Below are positions 1 to 12,700 of a stretch of DNA of 64,000 nucleotides, in pieces. Positions within the stretch are counted from its first letter, which is position 1. Every line of letters starts with the position of its first letter. The translations under genes were made by a program, and so were the position numbers. The notes below the pieces were generated by a model that was not told where the DNA came from, did not search any database, and saw nothing but the letters and a program-made list of their open reading frames with translations. This DNA is from Amaurobius ferox (lineage: Eukaryota; Arthropoda; Arachnida; Araneae; Amaurobiidae): NCBI GenBank assembly GCA_951213105.1, contig OX578150.1, positions 23,192,022 through 23,256,021 on the forward strand, read 5' to 3'.

Positions 1-530
1 TATGGATTTACAGATATTTTTATCAATTTGGTGACATTTCAGTCAATTTGGTGGCATTTCAGTCAATTTGGTGGCACTTCAGTCAATTTGGCAATGTTTA
101 AGAAATTTGCTAAGTTAGCGATAGCTCGCCAAATTTGTAGCTCTGAATTTGCAAATCTGAATGAAATATTGTGATCCCGTTTGCATATACTAAATGAAAA
201 CACTATACTAGTATTAGAAGATATACCTTTTCTACTCTTTTTCAGTTTCAGCAATTGACTAAATGAATTTATTCAAGGCTACCCTCAAAATTTCATTAAA
301 TTCGGTTCAGCCATTCTCCCATGATGGTGAAATAAATGAAAGTTTTGTTTTTCACTAATATCTCGAGAACCACTAGTCATAGAAACTCTAAACATCCACT
401 AAATTTTAAGTGGAACTATTTCAATGCTACCCACAAAATTTCATCATATTCGGTTTAGCCGTTCTCCCGTGATGATGGAACAAACAAACAGCCAGACAGA
501 ATTTCAATTTTATTTATATAGATTTTGAAA
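1..530. repeat. Dispersed repeat with short tandem units
   Basis: Positions 10-110 repeat the phrase CAATTTGGTGGCA with a ~20-bp period. Positions 250-510 hold two diverged ~140-bp units, each with a TTCGGTT(C/T)AGCC..TCTCCC(G/A)TGATG core followed by an ACTAATATCTCGAGAAC block. The segment ends in TTTATTTATATAGATTT. The same units recur at 61290-61610, so this is a dispersed non-coding repeat. No open frame of note. Family not recognised. Confidence 0.7.
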
Positions 531-3500
531 AAGCATAATTGCATAACATGGGTTTGTTTGAGGAAATCTTTACTGATCTTTAAACATTCTTGTTTAAATC
601 TTTGAAAATTACTTAATACTCTTAATAGAATAACTTTTAAATAAATTTTATATAAAGCAAAGGGTGTTAAGGAAAAAGAAATTAAAAAAAAATACAAATG
701 ACATTTTTATAAGAATTTCCCATAAGGATTTTAAGCATATCTTTGTGTTCTATTATCATTATTGCTTTTTCTTGATAAGAGAGAATGTGGTACCTTGGGA
801 TAATTTTCAGTATTAATTTTTGTAAATATTTTTTTATAATTCTATCTTAACCAACACTTACCTGATATACATTAAGCAATTTTTGCATTTAATATAAAAG
901 TATAATCCATTTCAAATGCAATATACATAATTAATAACTGAATAAGGCATGGAGGCTTGTGTGGCTACTGTAACTGGATTTCGATCTGTTGTTGCCACGT
1001 TAATTGAATTAAAAAAAAAGAATATATATATATATATTTTTTTTTTTTCAGAACCGTTCTGGTGTCCCAGTGAAGCACCTTAGGACAGTGCTTTCAATAG
1101 ATAAAACATTATTAATTGTCAACTTTTTAAAGGACTAACACAACATATTCTGAAATTATGTAGAAACAATTTTATACTATGCATATATATTGAAATTCCA
1201 GTGAAAAATCTGAAAAGAAAAACTAATTTATTAACAAAGGAAAACTTTAGAGGCTTCTTAGTAACAAATGTTTAAATCTAATGAATGGCTACAGTCAGAG
1301 ATCGACATAATGCCTCTATAGACGTATTTCACACTATAAATTAGGCAAATACGCTTTGTAAATTAAGCAATGCATACTTTTACCCATATTAATTTTGAAA
1401 GAAAAAACTTTTATTATTGCTAATTAGCAAGATGTCTAAGGTCATGAAAATCCAGATAAAGTCATGAAATCGGGAATTGTACACGGATTGGAAATTAGTC
1501 TTCCTGCGAAAATTTTTTTTAGAATGAGCAGCTATTTTGCAGCAGCATTGTAAGAAACTGCAATTTTGTATGTGATATTCGGTATTTTGCTTAATTGTAA
1601 AAATATTTTGCAGTTATGCAATCTGTTTGTATCGACTAAAATTTTTACAATTATTATATGTTTTGCACAAATTTTTTTTTAAAATCTATTAATGAAATGA
1701 AGATTTGTTTAGTAGCAGTATCATGAAAAACTGCATAATTTGTATGCAATCATCCATATATTTTGCGTAATTATGAAAATATTTTTTACTTTTACAGTTG
1801 GCTGGTATCTGCTCAAATTTTTATAATTATTTTGTTTTATACAGAAAAATTAATTTTCAAACAAATTAATAATCTAATGATGATTTTTTTAAATGGTATT
1901 AAAATAATGATTTGGTTATTTAGATATGCAACCAATTCAAAAACTACTAGAATTTTATGTATGTGCATCCAAATTTATATCTTTAGAATTGTAATTAGAA
2001 ATTAACATGCTTTATCTTTTGGTTTAAATATAGATAGTAATCCTAACTTGGTTTAAATGAGTTCCGAGAATAATAAAAATTTAAGAAAGTGTAGCATGTT
2101 TAACAATAAAATGTAGACTGCTAGATATGTAAATGTATTTTGATTTTTTTTTCTAGGCAAGCATAAATAAAGAGAGCATTTCTTTAATATTATTTATTTT
2201 TTTTACATAGAAAGTCTAATTTTCTTTTGTTGGGTGGTAATCCTGAAATTGCTTTTATATAACATTCAATAAATTTAACAAATGTTTGGAAAATTGAGAG
2301 CAATTGTTTATTTGTTAAAAATAACTCTTCTGAAAAGTAAAATGCTCCTTCGAAATAAGTTAAGGAGTGTTTTTAGTTTTCTAGGAAAATTCTAGTTCAT
2401 TCTCTGGCTACATCAAATTGAAATTATTATATGCCACCGTCACTGCAAAAGCAATTCCATCAACTGTTTCACTGTCTTGTATCCCAAATTGTCCTATCTG
2501 GTTAAATTCTTCCTAAAGGTTCACATGTTTTCTGTTTAACTCAGTAATAACCATTTTACATCTAATTTCACAATAAATGTACCTGTTTCTTTGATATGTT
2601 GTTTTATTTAAATAAATTAAATTGTAGTTTCACAGGTACTATCTGCAACATTTCCATAAAAGTTTTTTAGCTTTTAGAGAGAGAGAGAGAGAGAAACTGA
2701 AAAAGTTTGGTAAATTACTTATTTGTGGTAGAGCTTTCAAAACACAGCAGTAAATGCACAGGAGGGCCATATAGTGATACTTAAAATAACAATATTGTAA
2801 TATTAAACCAAGTTTTAGAATTTAAGGTGTTCTAATGTGCTCCACTCTCCCATATTTTTATTGTTTTTCTTCGAAGTTTTAATAGAAAGGAAAGTTTGCT
2901 AATTTTATATTTTCTTTTAGTCTCGAACTTGTTGCTTATTTGATCATACCAGGGGTTGCTCATCAGGCCCCCCCCCCCCCCCATTGAAAATGTCTGATTT
3001 GAGCAGCACAAAATTTCCCCTGTATAATACAACTTTTTTTGCTCTCAGTGAAATGATAATAAACAAGATCTACAGCATAAGGTTTTTCTCATTGAATTGT
3101 ACATTAAAATTTGACACTCTTTTATGACAACATTTAAAACTATTTTGAAATACCAAATTAGCATATATTTCACATGAATCTAACTTGACAATTTGAAAAA
3201 TTGTCAACTCAAGTGAACTAAGCAGTATTTTTCATTTTAAAACAATGTTATTAATTAAAAACTAATATTTTAATATATAAAACCAATGGTTTGAATTCCA
3301 ATTAATACATTTCTAAAATTCAGAATCCAAATTCTAATTATGCTGTTTTTTATGCCAGTAATATATTTAACTTTCTTTTTTGTAAAGCAAGATCTTGTTA
3401 TTTTGATAACTATCTAATCATTATACATAGAGCCACCAAATATGGGTACAAATAAATAAAACCATATCACGTATTATTATTGGCATTGAATTAACATCAT

Positions 3501-3764
3501 ATAAATGGAAATTTGACATTTTTTGGTGACTTTATTGGTCAAAACAGAATGATTTGTTCATACTTGCATGTAAAATCCACATTAAACTGCAGTTCATAGT
3601 TAATTAATATACTGTGAAATAAATGGCAATTGGTGATTTGCTTGGTATCAAAATACAAAACTATTGCAAAAAATATCTTTTCTTATGAATGGAATGGGCT
3701 AGATTTAGGATGTAAATCTGATAAAAAATTTAAATTTTCGACCCTGTCTCATTACTTTTATGCA
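531..3764. other. Intronic AT-rich sequence, no gene seen
   Basis: No exon, RNA gene or complete mobile element was recognised. Simple-sequence tracts are present: alternating TA near 1021-1036, a GA run near 2676-2694 and a C homopolymer near 2969-2982. Short open frames here have no recognisable motifs. By position this is part of an FBXO21 intron whose upstream exon is outside the window. Confidence 0.5.
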
Positions 3765-4410
3765 TTACTAGGAAATGTACCCAGCATTACCTGGGATTTA
3801 AGATACAAACCTCTGATTAAAATTACACCAGATCTTACAGCGAATTCATGAAACCGAACAAAGCTTTTACGATAAATATGTTATTGCTTTCCATAGCAAT
3901 AGAGAGGTTGGGATGTCAATTGCAAATCCGAGTGTTTAGCAATCGGAGAATAAAGATTTTCTGGAGTGAAATTGAAAGTCTCAATTTTCATGCCTTTTTT
4001 GAAAATTTGCAAAAACTAAAAAATAGAGTAATTAAAAAAATATATTTTTTTTTATAAGAATATATTTTTTAAAAATAAACAAATATCAAGGACTTGTCTT
4101 ACATATTCAGTTCAAAGATCACCAGAAAGAATGTTTTTCAATATTGTAGATGATATCAAGATAAAAACTTTGTGATTATATTTCCAATCACTAAAAGTAT
4201 GATTTGTGTGAAAATTGGTGAAAGCTGTGCTTTAACATAAAATTACTAAGTAATTGGAATTTTATTAAAAAAAAACTTTATGAGGCCTGCTATACCAGGA
4301 GTTAAGCTAACCCAATACCCAATTTTTCAGCTGCCCGAAGCTTAGATTTTCTGCTACAAAACACACACATACACACACACAGAAAGACAAACATCTTCTT
4401 TTATTATGTA
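3765..4410. repeat. Dispersed repeat, 'ACCC..ATTACCTGGG' family
   Basis: Starts around TACCCAGCATTACCTGGG followed by GATACAAACCTCTGATTAAAA, and ends in ACACACACACACAGAAAGAC then CTTCTTTTATTATGTAT. Related starts occur at 16325, 18815 and 60889, and related ends at 17140-17175 and 31395-31435. It is a dispersed, non-coding arthropod-type repeat; the family could not be named from sequence alone. Confidence 0.55.
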
Positions 4411-4801
4411 TCTGTGTGGGAAAGTAAAAATGCTTTCTTGATAATAAATTCTCAAATTTAAAATAAAAATTATGTTAAGATAAATCTTATAGCATTCATT
4501 TTATGGAATCCTGGTGTTAGTCTCCCTTTATTCTCTTATATTATTATCTCGTTACATTTGAAACATATACTACTCTCAGTAGATGCAAAATATATTTTGT
4601 AATAAAAGTACAAAGCATTCATATATATTGCAAATTTTTTAAAGATATCTGAAAATTAATTTGTAATATCAGGAATACTAGTCGCCAGCTATTATAATCA
4701 ATCACCAAAACAAATTTTTCATTGTAAATTCAATAAAATGTGATTAGCAGTGTGACTCTTGTTATACCATCTTTGTTCACTAATATTTCATTGTGTTACA
4801 G

Positions 4802-4935
4802 GTGTTGACTGAGAAAGAAGGTCTGAGTATAACTCTGGGTATTATATTTGCTACAGTTGCTGGAAAACTTGGTGTGGCCTGCTTGCCTGTAAATTTCCCT
4901 GGTTATTTTCTTTTAAAATGGCTAGAGCATCCTCA
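4802..4935 (+). CDS. FBXO21: FBXO21 homologue, exon A (SirB1/transglutaminase-like core)
   Basis: First visible coding exon of an F-box only protein 21 homologue, the substrate-recognition subunit of an SCF-type ubiquitin ligase. It follows a TGTTACAG acceptor, reads from VLTEKEGLSITLG through LPVNFPGYFLLKW, and ends CA|GTAAGTG, leaving a split Gln codon completed by the next exon. The GLSITLG..LGV..LPVNFPG pattern is the core of the SirB1/Transglut_core2 domain found in this family. The catalytic status of that domain in FBXO21 is not established from this sequence. The F-box and earlier exons lie to the left of the window, so the gene is partial here. The identification rests on this exon together with the YccV exons downstream. 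Confidence 0.92.
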
Positions 4936-5240
4936 GTAAGTGAATTTTAATATCCTTAAATAACAAATTTACTGTACTAGTTCATAGAATAAGGGAAGAC
5001 ACTATTAAGTTATTCTTTCAGCCTTTCGTAACATACATCAGGTATCATGTGAATACTCATTTGCTGTAATTTTTACAACTCATACAGAACCCACTATTAT
5101 AGATAATTTTCATATTTGTATTTCTACTTCGTGTGAAACATTTTATAGTTCCCTTGTTTATTTATAATGAATGATATACATTTATTATAAAAAAAAAATA
5201 GAGTGCATGGTAGAGCTTCAGATTTTGAAACTGTTTTAAA

Positions 5241-5382
5241 TGTTGCCAAATTGGCAAAAATGTCTTAAAAGTAATAAAAATGTTGCCAAATTGGCAAAAA
5301 TGTCTTAAAAGTAATAAAAATGTTGCCAAATTGGCAAAAATGTCTTAAAAGTAATAAAAATGTTGCCAAATTGATAAAAATG
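5241..5382. repeat. 40-bp tandem repeat with an internal palindrome
   Basis: Three exact 40-bp units at 5241-5280, 5281-5320 and 5321-5360, then a partial fourth. Each begins TGTTGCCAAATTGGCAAAAA and contains the palindrome GCCAAATTGGC. Related degenerate GCCAAAT/ATTTGGC phrases continue to about 5620 and recur in the tails of the ~900-bp repeat family further right. Confidence 0.9.
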
Positions 5383-5639
5383 ATGTTAACGGGAGGTAAT
5401 GTTTTGCAAGTTTTGAATTCTGTCATACAACGGGCATACCTTTTAGTATATAAGGAATGCTCTTCCTCCCCTTTTGTCTTTAATGCTTGGCGATACCTTT
5501 GGTGAACTTGATGAATAATCTAGCAAAATATCACCAACTTGGCAATATTTTGCCCCTGTTTGATGAAAGTTTCATCAAAATTGCAAAAGTTATGCCAAAT
5601 TAACAAAAATGATACCAAATTGATGAGTTAATTATTAAA

Positions 5640-7262
5640 ATACTTTAATACTAGCCGAATACCCATTGAAAATCAACTGTCTCACAATAAGCAAACCCTG
5701 AATAATGTAAATTTTTGAATAATTTGCATTTCACATTTATTCTGTAAATGGAATGTTTGGAGTGCAGAATCCCCTAAAGAAGAAAATATTGGAAAACTTA
5801 AATTGTTCACTTCTTCCTTTCGAACTAAATACCAGTACACCAAATTAAAGTCTCTATCTCACCCCGAAGCATACTCTTTTATCATTTTCCCTTTCGAACA
5901 TTTTTCTGTGGAGCATACCCATAAATGAACATTTTTGAAAAACTCTGTTCCTCTTGGATTATTTATCAGATGATTGGCCATATACCAAATATCAAGCCTC
6001 TATCACATTAAAAAAAAATTGTATCTCATTTATTCGGAAAATCAAACATATTGGTTTGCGGCACCCTCTAATGGCAGCAAATATTGGAAATCTGAAATTG
6101 CACACTTTCTTCCTTTCAAACTATCTACCCGTACACCAAATTTGAAGTCTCTATCCCATCGCAAAGCATATTTTTTCTATCATTTCACCTTTCGAATGTT
6201 TCTCTGTGTAGCACCCCCTTAATGAACATTTTTGTCAAACTGTATTCATCTTTGATTTTTTTATCAAATGGTTATCCCATATATCAAATTTCAAGCCTCT
6301 ATCACATTGTAAAGGAGGCTTTTTTCATTTGTTCGACAAATCGAATATTTTAGTGAGCTGCACCTCCTACAATAGCAAATGGTGGAAAACTGAAATTGCA
6401 CACTTCCTTCTTTTCCAACTTTTTACCCGTATAACAAATTTGAAGTCTCTATCTCATCGCAAAGCATTCTTTTTTTATCATTACAACTTTTGAATATTTT
6501 TGTGTTGAGTACCCACCCCACTTAAATATACATCTTTGAAAACCTCTACTTTTCTTGCATTTTCTATCAGATGATTCTCCCATATACCAAATATTAAGCC
6601 TCTATCACGTTTCAAAAAGGGGCGTTTCTACTTTATTCCGAAAATCGAACATTTTGGTATTCGGCACACCCTAAAGTAGAAAATATTGGTAAACTGAAAT
6701 TGTACACGTTCTTCTTTCCAAACTATCTATCCTTACACCAAACTTGATATCTCTATATCAACCTGAAGCATGTTTTTATTATCAATTCACCTTTCGAACG
6801 TTTTTCTCTGGATCACCACCTTAAATGAACATTTTTGAAAAACTATATTCGTCTTGGGTGTTTTCGTCAAATGATTAGCCCATATACCAAATTTCAAACC
6901 TCTATCAAGTTTTAAAGGAGCCTTTTCCCATTTATTCAGTAAATTGACCATTTTGGTGTGTGGCACCCCCTTAAGTAGAAAATATTGGAAATCTGAAATT
7001 GCACACTTTCTTCCTTTCGAACGATTTACCCATACACCAAATTTGAAGTCTCTATCGGCAAAGCATACTTTCCTATCATTTCACATTTCGAATGTTTTGG
7101 TGTGGAGCACACCCTCTAGAGAACTTTTCCGAAAAATTCAATTTTTCCAGGGGGTTTTATCGAGCGGCCAAGCCATGTACCAAATTTCAAGTCTCTATAT
7201 ATTCGAGAAGTGCCTAAAAAATGTGTGACAGATGAACACTTGGCAATTAGTATATATAGATA
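5640..7262. repeat. Five diverged ~300-bp tandem units in a dispersed repeat
   Basis: A block starting ACTAGCCGAATACCC and ending TAGTATATATAGATAT contains about five diverged copies of a ~300-bp unit. Each has the landmarks AGAAAATATTGGAAA..CTGAAATTG, ACACCAAATTTGAAGTCTCT, CATTT(C)ACCTTTCGAA and CCATATACCAAAT..CAAGCCTCTATCAC. The landmark AATATTGG..TGAAATTG occurs near 5787, 6083, 6381, 6686 and 6984. No intact coding frame. It sits in the FBXO21 intron between exons A and B. Confidence 0.85.
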
Positions 7263-7433
7263 TGGATTATATTACTTATTGAGGATGCTGTCAATATTAA
7301 TAATTGTCAATTTAGAGTTGCATGAAATATAGGTTAATTGATACTTGAAGTTTTACATGTTGTCATCTGGAAAAACACCAAATATACAATTCAGCATTAA
7401 AAACACTGTGTCTTGGATCTTATGCATAATTTT

Positions 7434-7510
7434 TTCACCATGTAAGAAGTAAATTCATTGCATTATATAAGGAAAGTAATGTGCTGCCTACATCAGATTT
7501 CTTTTTTAAC
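7434..7510. repeat. Tail fragment of the ~900-bp hairpin repeat family
   Basis: The phrase AGTAAATTCATTGCATTATA followed by AAGGAAAGTAATGTGCTGCC and TACATCAGATTT matches the tail of the ~900-bp copies at 59714 and 62451. The remainder of that repeat is absent, so this is a truncated copy or a shared tail. Confidence 0.65.
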
Positions 7511-8830
7511 CAGTGGAAATGTTTGCTAGTAGAAAATATTTTTTTAATACCAAGTGCAAGTATATAATTTGACTATATAGCATTATCATAGGCAGTGTGG
7601 ATTTCTGCTTGAAAGTGAAAGTGCATTATTGTTAAAATCCCAAGTTGAAAACACAATTTGTTAGGTCATCAACATTGTTACAAGTTTCTAAGGTGATTTA
7701 CCACTTCATTCTATTAGTATAGGGTTAAAATATGAACTTTTGATTTTCTTGATCATCCAAACTTCACTTGCTATATAGCTTCTACTCTGAATTTCTTGTT
7801 TTTTCGTCATACTATCTTGTAACTGCTGATCATACGTTAAAGACTTCATCTTTGGGACCTGCTATCTCACCAAACAATTTAAAGTTTACCACTACTAAAC
7901 TGTTCCTCCATTCAGTCTGGATCTTTTCTAAGTAATTAAATCTAAGTTCATAGCATGAATTGCTCAGAGGATGTATCAAGCAAATTTCTGTTTGATTTAA
8001 GATGTTTTTATATTATTCATATTTTTTTAACAAACTATAAAAGGTTACTAGCAATCTTTGCTACAATGTTTATCTTTTACTAGAATTTACCTTTTTTACC
8101 TGTCAATTTGCTACTTTGTATTGTCGAAATTATGCCGTGACTATGATACTTAAATTATTGTTTAAAGGAAACCACTTTGATACTTAAAAGAAAGTGACTT
8201 AGTTTTTATGTGTTTTTTATTTTTAAATTTTATGATTGCAGTTTCAAAATCCATGTCGCATATCCCATCTCTAGATTCATTTACAGTAAACGCTGTTCCT
8301 TCAGCAGATAAACAAGTCAGCAGTAACCCTGTTGTATCCAACAAATGACTTCTGCAACAGTTTCAGTGTCCATTCCTATTCATTAGAAATGCTCTACAAC
8401 TTTGTAATTGGCTGTTTTATCTATCTCGTTTTGTTGCCGAGTTCATCATCCTTTAAATTCTCCTAGAGGAGACCTTTTAAATTCTCCTCTAGAGGCACTG
8501 TAATTTCTTTTATTCGATCGAACATGGTTATTTTACAACAGATAGACCAAATGAGTATAATCATGAACCTCTTCTTACAAAATTATTGGGGTGCTTAAGG
8601 ACTTGTAGGAACCCTGTATGCATCAGTAACAGACTTCAATTTGTATGAAATTTGTTAGTTTGTAAAAAACTTAACATCTTGGACATATCACATTTTTAAA
8701 ATAGTTTACAGTATAAACTAGAACATATAGTATGTGAAATAAAAATCTTGGTCACATCACACTTTTTAAAATCATTTACAGCATTTGCTTTGTTGGTAAA
8801 GTGTTCTAAAGTAAAATTATTTTCTTATAG
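7511..8830. other. Intronic sequence, no gene seen
   Basis: AT-rich intron between FBXO21 exons A and B. No exon, RNA gene or recognisable mobile element was found. It ends at the exon B acceptor, TTTTCTTATAG. Confidence 0.5.
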
Positions 8831-8969
8831 GCTGGAGGAGAAAGATGCATATTCTTACATTGATGTATTTGATAGTGGTAGTTTTAAAACTGTAAAGGAT
8901 TTATGCGATTTGGCTCCTGGATATGAAAGTGTCTCCCCATCTTGGATAGAAGCTGTTCCATATATCAAA
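8831..8969 (+). CDS. FBXO21: FBXO21 homologue, exon B
   Basis: Continues the SirB1-like region of the FBXO21 homologue. The acceptor is TTTTCTTATAG at 8830; the first base completes the Gln codon begun in exon A. The frame then runs LEEKDAYSYIDVFDSG to EAVPYIK and ends at AAA|GTAAGG in phase 0. The stretch YSYIDVFDSG, following the LPVNFPG strand of exon A, matches the expected order in the family, where this part forms the end of the transglutaminase-like fold. No in-frame stop. Confidence 0.9.
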
Positions 8970-9139
8970 GTAAGGATTTAATGTTATGCTTAACTGAAGT
9001 TTGCGCACTCAATCTTTTACAATGGAATCTTTGTCTAAGAAATCTATACAGTTAATATGATTTATTGTATTTAACAAAATTTCTCTTTTGAGCTTGAAGA
9101 ATAATCTAAGTAGTTGTATCTGCCTTGTAGGACAGTTGT

Positions 9140-9285
9140 ATCTGAATGTTTCTTAAGAGCACACTGTTTTAGACCTTTTTGACCTGAGGATGAGGGCTCA
9201 TAATACCCTCAAAGCAATTGTAGTCGTCTAATTTGCTTATGCCTGCTTTTTTCAGGGAAATAATAAAACATTGTACTATTCGATT
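9140..9285 (+). repeat. Penelope-like 3' tail relic with a hammerhead-like core
   Basis: Contains GAGCACACTGTTTTAGACC, then CTGAGGA (9184-9190), a GAGGG/CCCTC stem (9192-9196 with 9206-9210) followed by AAAG, then TAGTCGTCTAATTTGC and an AATAAAA tail. The same order (GGGCACACTGC, CTGAAGA, stem, CTAATCATCTA, CATGCTTTTTTCA) occurs at 51620-51720. The layout resembles the 3' untranslated end of Penelope-like elements, but no coding sequence is attached. Confidence 0.45.
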
Positions 9286-9715
9286 AATTTTCATGAAATT
9301 TGTCAGTTACTGGAAAAAACTATGGAATATTTGGTGTTGATCAGATTTTGGTACTTGTAGAAACAATAGAATTGGCTTTTTCCATACAGAATGGACCAAA
9401 AAATTAAAAGAATAAATATGCTTAACTTATATACTTACAGAATAAATATGCTTATTTATACTTAATGTGTATTTGATATGTAATTTTTAATAATGAACTG
9501 AAACCATTTCCACTATTCTACTATTCTAGAATAAATCATTTTAAAGATTTTTTTCAATTAGAAAGTTGGCATTATTTAAAACATGGCAAGTTATCAAATG
9601 TAAAATAAATATTATAATTTACATTCCATAGAATATTAAATACGTATTTATATTTTATGTGATAAAACAAATATATCTTATTTTTATAAATATATTTTAT
9701 TCTCACCATATTCTG

Positions 9716-12700
9716 TTTATTTAAGAATTCAGTTATATTGCTAGAATGTTTTCAGGTTAGATGAACTTTACAAATTTCAGATATTTTAGAGAATATTTTT
9801 CAGAATATTTTCAGATGAATTTCAGATGACTTTTAGGTTTTAAGAACCTTGAGTAAGAACTTTCAGGAATTTAGAATGTTTAGAAACATTAAGAATTGTT
9901 TTTTAGTATTTCATAAACTACTTTTCCCCCCCAACAATTGGCGCCGTTTGACCAGTCTAGGGGCTTATTCATGCTAACTGTAATAGATGTTCTTAATAAT
10001 TTTTGTTCTTAAAAATGAAATTTCAGTAAATTGATTCCACACCTGTTTATTCTAAAAGTGATTACTGTTGAAATGTTAATATGTTCTTAAACTGAGGCAT
10101 GATGTTTTAGAATGTTCTTGATTTAAATTAGAGGAATTTATTTTAATATTTTGATTAAAATTGAAATTTTAGGATTAATTTAAATGTTTTCATTTAGAAT
10201 TTTTTGAGGAAACTTAGAAATTTTTGAATTTGACTTTTTCATTTAGAATTTTTATTTAAGCATTCCTTAATGTAAGTTAATTTGATTTGAATTTTATTAC
10301 TTGAAGTAGTTGGGAATTGAATTTAATTCATAAATTTAGGAAATTATAGGCATGCGAGGAACACACTTTATGGTATTTGCATTTTTTGTTCTAATCCCAT
10401 CTCATTAACAAGTTTTTTTTATTTTGTTGTTCTTGTAACCCACGCTCCCAGCAACTTAGAAATTGTTTTGATAAAATAGAATGAAATTAATTGAGTAAAT
10501 TTAATGAGAATATTTTTTTATTAAGTTAAATTGTATAGAATTAAAGCAGTAGTTTTTCGACTTAGAATTTTTATGTTCTGATTTAGAATTGAGATTTAAA
10601 TGCTCACTGATATGTGAATGTAGATGATGAAATACTGGTGATTTATTGAAAAATTGGGTAATGCAGGTGTTTTTTACACTCCAATATGAGTGTGACATAA
10701 ATATCAACTTGAGTTATCTTGTTCTTCACATTGATCATGTGTTTGGTTTTCACACTCAAATAGAGTGGTGATAAAATCAGTTTGTTTGTTCTTAATTCTG
10801 AATCTGATATTTTAATACTGTCTTTAAAAATTTTTGGTCGTTAAAGTGGAAAATTTATTTTATTTATAGGAGAATTAAATTTTTTTTAAGTGGAATATTT
10901 AAAATTGTGCAATGCAATTTGAGTTCTTTTGGTTTTGAAATTTAAATGGGGATTTGTAATTTGATTTTCCCTTTGGTATTTTGTTTAAAGAAATTATGAT
11001 ACACTTGGCTGTTAGTGAATTTAAATGTACTACTTATACTTGATGGATATTTTTGTGCTATTTTTTTGGGGTTCAAAAAAGATTCACAACCTTTGAGAGG
11101 ACTCACAACCCTCGGCCCCTTGTCTTAATTTTTTTTGATTTTTATGAGAATTGTTTGAGATTACCAGAGATATACAGATATGATATTTGAGTTTATTGTT
11201 GTTGAGAGTGCAAGATGTTGCACAATATTTAGTGGAATCGCGTTTATTGTTATTGATGTAAAATGATGCATAAGGTCATTTTATTGTATATTTGTCTTTT
11301 AAACGACCTAATTTGCCAAGTAATCAGTTTATAGTATAATTTGTAAGCAAGTCGGTTAAATTTGAGTTCAGTTCCAAATTGTTAGGGAATTGAGTTTATT
11401 ATTTTGGGGTAAATATTCCACAATTTTTTTTTGTTTGTAACTTGAGCCAAAATTGAAATTATTATTTAAATAGAGTAATATGCTTCGAATAAATGTTTTC
11501 TTTGTAGAGGAGGAGATTGGTGATTAATTTGTTGATTTATATTTATTGGTTGTTATGTTGAAGGTACCCTTTCAAAATTTATTGTTTAGAATATTGGAAT
11601 TCTTTGGCTGGTCCAAAGTTTTCGTTAAAATTTATGTTTATTCATGACAGCTAATGATATGGAGATCTGTTTATTATTTTTCTGTTTCTTCTCTTTGATG
11701 ACGTATTTGTTGGAGCATTTTAAAATGAATTAATGAATTTTCATAATATAGAGTTACAATGAAGTTGAAGTATTTAATATTGAATCTATATGTATGTTTA
11801 AGAGTTTAGACGAAATGTTGAGAAATATGATAATTGTTATTATGAAAGTGTTTAGTGAAGTGAATATTTGATTTTTGATTTATTTATAAGGAATTTAATT
11901 TTTATGTGATTTTTATGGCTCATGTTACAGCTGTAGTTGAGATTTTGATTTTTTTTTTCTCTCCTTCGTTTCGCGGAATTTTGTCATGTGTTAGCTAAAA
12001 TTTTTCATTTTTCAAATGAAAAATTTTTTTGGGACGTTCGAAGGAGTTGTTGGGTTATACCTTTGGATATTTAATAATTTTAGAAATTTTGCTTTTGGTT
12101 TAAACGTGTTCAGGGGTCTTATTTACATAGTATTTCTCTTCTAGTTATCCATTTTCCAATTGTTTAGGTTTTTGATATTCTTTGTTCAAATATATTCTAT
12201 TCTATAGGTTTTGTGTTAAAAACGGCAAAAGTTCGTTCTTTTTAGGTTTTAGCAATTTAAATTTATTTAAATTGGCTAATTTGTGATTCCATTTATTGCC
12301 CTTTTTATTCCCTTTAATTTGATTCCAAATTTATTGCTCTCAGTTAAAAATTCGTTAATTCATGGCAATTTTACAGTTTTATTCCATTTTCAGCTTTTTA
12401 AATATTTCAGAATCGTCCATATTTAAATTGTTGCCGAATTCGTATATTTCCAAATCGTTTCACTTCATTTCTTTTTAATTTTCGTCTGCTCCGAAATTCC
12501 ATTGCTCTTCTTTAAAATTTCGAGTTTTTAATTGGTTGACCGTAATATTAAAATCGTCTGTGATTAATTATTTTATCGTTCATCGATAATTTTGTTTACA
12601 ATCTGTGGCAGTGATTTTTCGCAGTATATAAGCAAAATCGCGCACTTTTTCGCTCTCTTTCTCTTGTCTTCTCTTGATTGGAACTAAAATGTAGTCATAT

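Noticed and set aside
2969..2982. C homopolymer, and a similar one near 32145-32158, as a structured (G-quadruplex or i-motif) site
   Set aside because: Single homopolymer runs next to ordinary AT-rich DNA, more likely slippage tracts or assembly-sensitive sites than regulatory structures.
5954..7228. Open frames of 63-94 codons
   Set aside because: They lie in the ~300-bp tandem units and share repeated phrases. No domain, and sister units carry stops.
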